Positions 58,031-64,000 of a stretch of DNA of 64,000 bases are shown here, in pieces; position 1 is the first letter of the stretch, and each line of letters begins with the position of its first letter. The notes under the pieces were generated by a model. It searched no databases. It saw nothing but the letters and a program-made list of their open reading frames with translations, and had not been told where the DNA came from. Source of the DNA: Apostichopus japonicus (lineage: Eukaryota > Echinodermata > Holothuroidea > Aspidochirotida > Stichopodidae); NCBI RefSeq assembly GCF_037975245.1, contig NC_092577.1:22160398-22224397 (forward strand), in the 5' to 3' direction. Position numbers and translations under genes: made by a program.

Positions 58031-59034
58031 AACAAGGTCCATGACAGCTTTTTATTATATTTAGGGACAGTTTATTGTGTCATTGAGTAACTTTTGTGAG
58101 GGCAAACACCTTCATTGTGCCTTTCAATATGCTATTTAAATCCTGTCTTTGGCAAACTTTTCTTTTTTTCATTATTGTATATGTAGTACATTGTGTTGTT
58201 AACGTATGTTATGGTGTCCTATTTTTTTTCATGTTTATTCAAATTGAAGAGGGTACTACAGAAATGACAATTTCTTATTATTTGTTCTTGCTTCAATCTC
58301 TTGCTTTCATCATCTTTGATTCTTATGTAAGTCTTCAGAAAATTGAAATTCCAATACTTTTAGGACACCGAGTCACACGCGTTAACATTTCACCTAGTAA
58401 GAGTAAATGGTCCAAAATTTTATGTCCATAATTGCTGATGTTTTTCTCTATGTATTCAACTTTGAAATAAAAGTGCCCTAATAACAATCCAATGCTTTTC
58501 ATTTTTGAGCATCGATGTCACACTTTTGTAACCGAATATTGAATACATGCTTATATATATATATCTATATCTGCATGTTTGGTGAAACATTACTACAGTT
58601 TTAGCATATTCACTTGTGTTGAACTGTTTACAGTCAGTTGACGTACTGAGCCCAATAAGTAAAAATAGATGACCATATTTTGGACTATAGCATAACTCGT
58701 TTCAACATAGATTACGAATCCAATGGTTCGTTTGACAGAAATGTAGCCGAAATATCGAAGCGTGCTCTGGTCAGTTTCATTTCTTTTCAAAGCAGATCGC
58801 ATTTTGCACGTACCTTGCGTGCATCTCCCACATTGACGTACTTCAGTGTTGTGCTGGTACCGTGTTAGGCCAGTTTAAAGGTTATTTTTTTACCGAGAAC
58901 AGTAGTGAATTTTGCATAATCTGTGATACATTCAAACATGCGAGTACGCATTTCGGTTTGACATAGATTAGGCGTACTGAAAGGATACAGTCAACATACG
59001 TTGCGGAGAACCGCATAGTAGTACTCCAAACAGG
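58031..59034. other. No gene seen
   Basis: AT-rich. At 58202-58219 the sequence acgtatgttatggtgtcc resembles the bipartite sites at 51.7-53.1 kb. A short (AT)n run lies at 58553-58568. Confidence 0.4.
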
Positions 59035-59069
59035 GTGGTGCGTGTCATTTGCTCCGCTCTGATTGAGTT

Positions 59070-59539
59070 GCCCCCTGTTGACCTGTCACAGCCGGCCCTC
59101 GTTCACAGTTCGTTGCGGGATAGGGCCTTGAATGCAATTTTTGTCCAGGGACGTCATTCTGCCGAAGTATGGCGTTCCGTGCATTCAAGGCTGAATGGTT
59201 GCAGGCTCCGTGATCTTGCATGGAGAATTGCACACAGTGCCTTGGTGACCAACCTAAAAAGATATCATTGGCGATTGGGTGATGGACTGTGCCCAAGGAC
59301 CGGCTGTGACAGCTTAGAGAGTACCGCTCATGTTTTTTGGCATTGTTGCTTTGTAGTAAACTTATGGGAGTGGTTCCAGACCTGGACCGACCGTGTTACG
59401 GGAGACCGTTCATGGTCGGTAGGGCAGGGCTTTATTTGATATGGGGTACACCCTCCAGTTTGTTCGGTTGCTGTGTTGCACCGCATTATTTTTGTTTGCT
59501 GTATTGTGAAAAAAACATGTTTGGCGGAATAGATGTAAT
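59070..59539 (+). mobile_element. Tx1-like LINE fragment, ORF2 C-terminal part
   Basis: The plus strand reads FVQGRHSAEVWRSVHSRL, CRLRDLAWRIAHSALV, YHWRLGDGLCPRTGCDSLES and LWEWFQTWTDRVTGDRSWSV, the same region as the copy at 40.35-41.1 kb and closely similar to it, so both belong to one subfamily. One frame holds to about 59439 with a shift near 59340. The match to the 40-kb copy stops abruptly at gaatagatgtaatg (59526-59539), where the GGGCCAAC element begins. Confidence 0.8.
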
Positions 59540-60001
59540 GTCCCAGATAGCACAATTATGTTGGGCCAACATTGGTATTTTAGGTTGGAACTTTATTGGT
59601 AAAATATATTTTGAAGATTGGGTGCTCGTAGTTTTACGGTTGGCCCAAAACGTTGTCCTAACAATGGGTCAACATTACAACAGCGTTAACCCAACACATT
59701 GTTATCACAATGGGCCAATGTTAGACCAACGTTAAGCTCAAACGTTGTTGTTACAATGGGCCAACATATTGGGCCAAAATTGTTCAAAGGTTGTATTTAA
59801 TGTTGGAGCTTTATTGGTAAAATGTAATTTTGAGGTTGGCTGCTTGTAGTATAACGGTTGGCCCAACACGTCATAACAATGGGCCAACGTTAAATCAATG
59901 TTAGTCCAATATGCTGTTGTTACAATGGGCCAACATTGGCCAAAGCTTGTATTTTATGTTGGAACTTTATAGGTAATAGGTAATTTTAAGGTTGGCTGCT
60001 T
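59540..60001. repeat. GGGCCAAC repeat element
   Basis: Begins tcccagatagcacaattatg, then contains many copies of tgggccaac and its complement gttggccc. A longer module, ttgga(a/g)ctttattggtaaaat followed by ggttggctgcttgtag and acggttggccc, occurs at 59584, 59805 and in shortened form at 59960. Inverted and direct copies are mixed, so the stretch can fold back on itself. No coding potential. Confidence 0.7.
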
Positions 60002-60275
60002 GTGCTTTTTACGTGCTAAGAAACGGACACGGACCAAAGGTCAACAAAACCAAAAACAAACCCAGTCTGTAAAGCAACAACTGAAACCCATCAATCTCCC
60101 ACTAACGCAGCGTTTAACGTGACGCGAAAAGGGCACGGACCTAAAGGCCAACAGAAGCAAAAGAAATAAAACACTACAAACAGGCCCCAAAAAGCCAACC
60201 CCAAACCACAAAGAGAAAAATTAAACCAACCTATAATATGTAACGACCACACAGCCCCCACACCTACCAATTAAC

Positions 60276-63200
60276 TCAAAATTTCATCCGGGGTACGCCG
60301 TCCCGATAGTAGACGACGGGCTTGCGCCAGCGTCTACGAAAGGCAGTGTCGGGAAGCCGTGCATGGTCCGCCTCCATGCGCAACTTGATGTCACTCTGCA
60401 CGAGGGGGACAACATCCTCTGCCCTCCAGACGTCCCCGTCGAAAACTAGGCGGCATCTGCTGTTCCAGATGTGTCTCCTGATGACAGCGGCAAACAACAA
60501 CAGCAGATCCCTAACCCAGGTTGGGCACACGGGGGGCAACAAACCATACAAAACAAAATCACTACTAATGGCCCACTGTGTGCGACCAATAACACCAATA
60601 ACGAAGGCGTGAAACCAATCCCACACCAACCGGACAAAGGGACACTCCAGCAAAAGGTGTTGCATAGTCTCGATGGCTTTACAGCCCACACGGGGACAAA
60701 TCCCATCACCTAATCGCCACCTGACTAGGCGAAAATGGTTAGTGATGAGGACCCCATGTGCAATCCTCCACGCCAAGTCCCTGAGACGGCTATCTAGTGA
60801 CTTGCAACACACAGACCGCCACACATCTGGAGAGATGGCGGTCCAGCAAGCCGACGGGCACACAGGCGCGAGCATTGAACGAAACAATGATGGGTATAAC
60901 ACAGAGGGGGCCACGTTCAGCAGAACATGTGGCCCACCCTCTTCTTTGATTCTACGAAGAGAGTCACCAATCTGAGTATAGACCCCAGAAGGGCGTGTCG
61001 CCTTTGGCCGGTTATTGGAAAAGGATCCGGGCCAGTGGTGTCGAAAAAGAAACCCACCCCAGTACCTAACAAAAAAAGCAAAGGGAAACGAAGGATTTTC
61101 AAAAGCAACAAAAACACCTTTCAAGAGGAGAAAGCGCAGTTTAGATGGTAGGTGGACAAAACCAAGCCCACCGCTCAAGGGGGTCTTATACAGAACGGTC
61201 CTTTTCGCAAGGTTTGGTTTGCGCTTTCCCCAAATGAAATGATCCTCTCCAGTCGCACCAAGGCATGATCCGGTGCGGCGATCACCGTACCAGGATACCA
61301 AAGGAGAGGAACAATAAACCTATTTACAACTGTAACCTTCCCAGGGAGGGAGAGCCACCTGTGACTGAATGTGTCGAGCCTTGCCTCCACCTGATCAGCC
61401 TTCTCGGCCCAAGTGGTGGCCTCCGGGGCACCATAACCTAGCCAGATGCCATTTACCTTGATCATGACATCTGACCAAGTAGCATCGAACGGGAGAGATT
61501 GGCCGCGCCAACCTCCCAATCGCAGCCCTTTGGTCTTGGACTTGTTCAGTCTGGCACCAGTAGCCTCTTGGAAGGTGGTCAAAACCTTCGATAAAGGCTT
61601 CAAGGAGGCGAGGTCCGACACAATACAAGTGACGTCATCGGCATACTGCACGCATTTAACTCTAGCCCCACCCGGTACGTTGAAGGGTCGAAATCCAAAG
61701 CATCTGTCCAGCGAGGTACTAAGCGTTTCGCTGAAGAGAACATACAACAACGGGGAGAGGGGACAACCCTGACGGACTCCTCTTCGAACCGGGAAGGGAC
61801 CAGAAGTTAATCCGTTAACAGTGACAATGCTTGTGACGTCCTTGTATAGTAACGAGACCCAACGAATGTATACGGAGTTCAATCCGAAGGACTGTAAGGT
61901 TCTGAACAGGAAGTCGTGATCTACCATGTCAAAGGCCTTTTCCTGGTCCAGTGAGACCAGTGCACATGGCAAATCACGAACTTGATGAGGGACTTCATCG
62001 AGTTTATGTTGAATACACTTGCCTCGCACAAGTCTGGAGAGGACCTACAATATCCGGCATCACGTCCGATAAGCGATTTCCTAATGCTTTGGCCAGGATT
62101 TTGTAGTCCACATTTAACAGCGTTATTGGACGCCTATTTCTAGGGTCCAAAGGGTCTCCTGACTTTGGGAGGAGAACAATATTTCCAACCCGCTGTGTTT
62201 GGCTCATGTAATTCAACTGGAAAGCGGTAGCGAACACATCTCTCAAGTCCCCACCGAGGACCTCCCAGAAGGTCCTATAGAACTCTGCCGGGAGGCCATC
62301 GGGACCGGGGGACTTTCCCTTCTTCATCGCTGCTACCGCTGTCCAGAGCTCACCAACGGAGAGATTGGAGCCCAAGCTATCATTTTTACTCTCAGGGGGG
62401 GCCTTGTCTATACCAGACAGCAAGTCCTCCTGGAGATCCTCGCTAACAGCAGCCCTGGAGTACAGGTTCGAAAAGAACGACCCAAATACCCCTAGGACTG
62501 CCTGCGGGCTCTCCACGACGACCCCACCAGGATGACACACTGCCCTTATTCTGCGGTCAACCACAGACTTGGTGTCGTCCCGGTAAAAACGAATAGTGGG
62601 CTTCTCGTCCGCTTCAACAAACTGGATTCTGGCACGCACTCGGGCTCCGTGCAGTTTCTCATCGAGAAACACTCCGAGTGCATGCAGATCAGACGATGAA
62701 CCATCCCTTGCTCTATTGCACAAGGAATGGATCTCCGTTGGTGAGCTCTCTCAACACAATACCTTATTGCGAACTGCTTGATGAGGGACTTGACCTCGTC
62801 CCACCAGACTAACGCATTGGGAAAAGCAGGCTTGAGGGACTGCCATCCTCTGTACTTCTCGACAAATTGCTCCTTGAAGTTTTGCTCTTTAACAATTTCC
62901 GTGTTCAGCCGCCAAAGTCCCTTCTCCACATGAAAGGACTCCGGCAGCTGCAAGCGCAAAACAACAGCGTCATGATCAGATAAAGGACATGAAATAATCG
63001 AGCACCGAGATCGAGGAAACTTGCGCGGGGCATAAAACCTGTCGAGTCTGGATGAAACTGTTCCATCTGGTTTATGCCACGTACAAGTAACCACCTGGGG
63101 ATTTTGGGACCTCCAAACATCCACAAGATCTCGGTGCTTGACAAACAAGCCTAGCTCAATCATGCCGGTGGTACAATTGGGGGACTCTTTCCTCGAACGT

Positions 63201-63664
63201 CTATCTAACGCAGAGTGAGGGACACAGTTAAAGTCCCCCCCAAGGATACAATTTGCCTTACCCGGTACAAAGGATGGCAACACCGTGAAGAAATTTTTCC
63301 TACATGCTGGCCGGTTGGGGGCATACACATTGCAAACCACCAACTCACCCCGCGTGAGCCTTAAGTGTATGCACACCACCCGACCTTCATGGTCTTTCTC
63401 CACTTTTCCCACACAATGACACAGTTTTGGGGACACCAAAATTACAGTCCCGCAAGATGCCCCTGATCCAAAGGAGGCATAAAGGCCTCCTCCCCACTCC
63501 AAGGACCAAAGATGAACATCACTCTCACAAGATATGTGGGTCTCTTGCAAAAGGACCACATCCACTTGGAGCAACTTGCAGAACTGTAAAATCCGTCGCC
63601 TTTTTGGGGTACCCCTCATCCCATTCACATTAAGGGTGACGAGGGATAAGGTGTCTGGTGTCAT
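60276..63664 (-). pseudogene. LINE ORF2: endonuclease-RT-zinc knuckle, three frameshifts
   Basis: The 63664 ATG opens an APE-type endonuclease (LVTLNVNGMRG, LLQETHIS, VVCNVYAPNRP, LGGDFNCVP, SSRLDRFY, CPLSDHDAVV), with every catalytic residue class present. RT follows: GKSPGPDGLPAEFYRTFWEV, RRPITLLNVDYKILAKALGN, motif A SLDQEKAFDMVDHDF, RRGVRQGCPLSPLLYV, motif C VQYADDVTCI. The C-terminal Cys-His region is at CPRVGCKAIETMQHLLLECP. Segments lie at 63664-62720, 62720-62028, 62028-61240 and 61240-60276. It nicks DNA and copies RNA in target-primed reverse transcription; this copy needs three frame corrections to be read through, so it is called inactive. Confidence 0.85.
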
Positions 63665-64000
63665 AACCTGCGATGTTTTCCCAATACGGCTCTTTTCAGG
63701 CCCTTAGCGGTGTTTCCCCTTTTCCTACGACCTAGCAGACCTCTTAGCTCCTCGTCACAAGGAACAGGAGGTCCACTAGCGACCATCGTGTCCGGTATAG
63801 TGGAGGCGACTGCGGGCAGGGTGGAAGGGCCGCTCGAGTCAATGAGATCAGTGGCGTGTTTTGTCTCATCAAACCAATCGGAGGACTCCTTAGCCACAAC
63901 TACTAAGGCGGAAGCACAGTCCTCCATTGGCGAGTCCGAATCTGGGCCACTTAATGTCTCTTGGGCCGGTTGACTCGAGGGCCGACTAGTGTCACCGATA
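63661..64000 (-). CDS. LINE ORF1, C-terminal part, runs off the window
   Basis: The frame is open from the right edge to TGA at 63661-63663. It is rich in Ser, Pro, Asp and Val (SGPDSDSPMEDCASALVVV) and ends in a basic segment (RGLLGRRKRGNTAKGLKRAV). There is no recognisable RNA-binding domain in the visible part. Position directly before the endonuclease ATG, with a 4-base ATGA overlap, identifies it as ORF1 of the same LINE. Confidence 0.65.
   Translation of the reverse strand, partial: IGDTSRPSSQPAQETLSGPDSDSPMEDCASALVVVAKESSDWFDETKHATDLIDSSGPSTLPAVASTIPDTMVASGPPVPCDEELRGLLGRRKRGNTAKGLKRAVLGKHRRL

Larger units (their letters stand above)
60002..64000 (-). mobile_element. Near-full-length Tx1-like LINE (frameshifted)
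   Basis: Minus strand, from right to left: the end of ORF1, ORF2 with endonuclease, reverse transcriptase and zinc-knuckle regions, a 3' UTR (60275-60016) and the tail CACGTAAAAAGCAC. ORF1 and ORF2 overlap in ATGA at 63664-63661. Three frameshifts split ORF2 (near 62715, 62027 and 61240), but few other changes are visible and all catalytic motifs remain, so the copy is fairly young. The repertoire and motif order resemble the Tx1-like branch of the L1 superfamily. Confidence 0.85.

Noticed and set aside
60322..61242. Several plus-strand ORFs
   Set aside because: They are antisense shadows of LINE ORF2.
1..64000. CRISPR arrays, operons, riboswitches, tRNA or rRNA genes
   Set aside because: None was seen. 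The repeats are satellites, micro- and minisatellites or transposon parts. tRNA genes were not excluded by a proper covariance scan.

Overview
The window is animal nuclear DNA, AT-rich and full of introns and transposable elements. There is no bacterial-type gene packing; coding sequence is split by GT-AG introns. The gene families (KMT5A-like SET proteins, an intron-bearing rve-type integrase gene, Tx1/L1-type LINEs, a CACTA-like transposase beside a DUF4806-like gene) and many TAGGCCTA octamers suggest a marine invertebrate deuterostome, perhaps an echinoderm. That placement is an impression, not a result. Exon models were built by eye from splice signals, reading phase and remembered family patterns; no database was searched.

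Layout. 1-6929 (-): SET-domain gene whose 3' exon runs off the left edge and carries ~184-bp repeats; a 608-bp MITE sits in one intron. 8950-9219 (-): possible small membrane protein. 9400-9769: hAT-like MITE with an exact 8-bp target duplication. 9.8-16.1 kb: satellite array of ~330-bp units, split by a 3.4-kb ORF-less block (10,996-14,466) with inverted ends. 18,767-24,359 (-): six-exon, apparently intact gene for a 382-aa integrase-core protein. 27.0-27.7 kb: a possible first exon beside a 42-bp minisatellite. 29.9-30.5 kb: decayed transposase-like fragment. 30.7-35.04 kb (-): decayed L1-like LINE with a fold-back element nested in ORF1. 35.3-36.3 and 39.6-39.74 kb (-): broken exons, including a second, dead SET exon. 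40.35-41.1 kb (-): 5'-truncated Tx1-like LINE next to a Ty3/gypsy integrase C-terminus (41.17-41.64 kb). 42.98-50.49 kb (-): a CACTA/EnSpm-like transposase pseudogene followed on the same strand by a multi-exon DUF4806-like gene, with a 487-bp MITE in one of its introns. 51.7-53.1 kb: nine palindromic CACGTACGT-type sites paired with GTGTC/GACAC half-sites. 53,914-57,049 (+): three-exon gene for a 904-aa transposase-like protein. 57.7-58.0 kb: tandem repeat carrying GTGTCC. 59.07-59.54 kb (+): LINE fragment cut by a GGGCCAAC repeat element. 60.0-64.0 kb (-): nearly full-length Tx1-like LINE with endonuclease, RT and zinc-knuckle regions, three frameshifts, and ORF1 running off the right edge.

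The window is mainly a record of successive, often nested, insertions. The best candidates for expressed genes are the SET gene, the integrase-core gene and the 904-aa gene. The most unusual structures are the bipartite palindrome cluster upstream of the 904-aa gene, which may be its cis-acting sites, and the 3.4-kb ORF-less block with inverted ends and dense CRE/DR1-like motifs.
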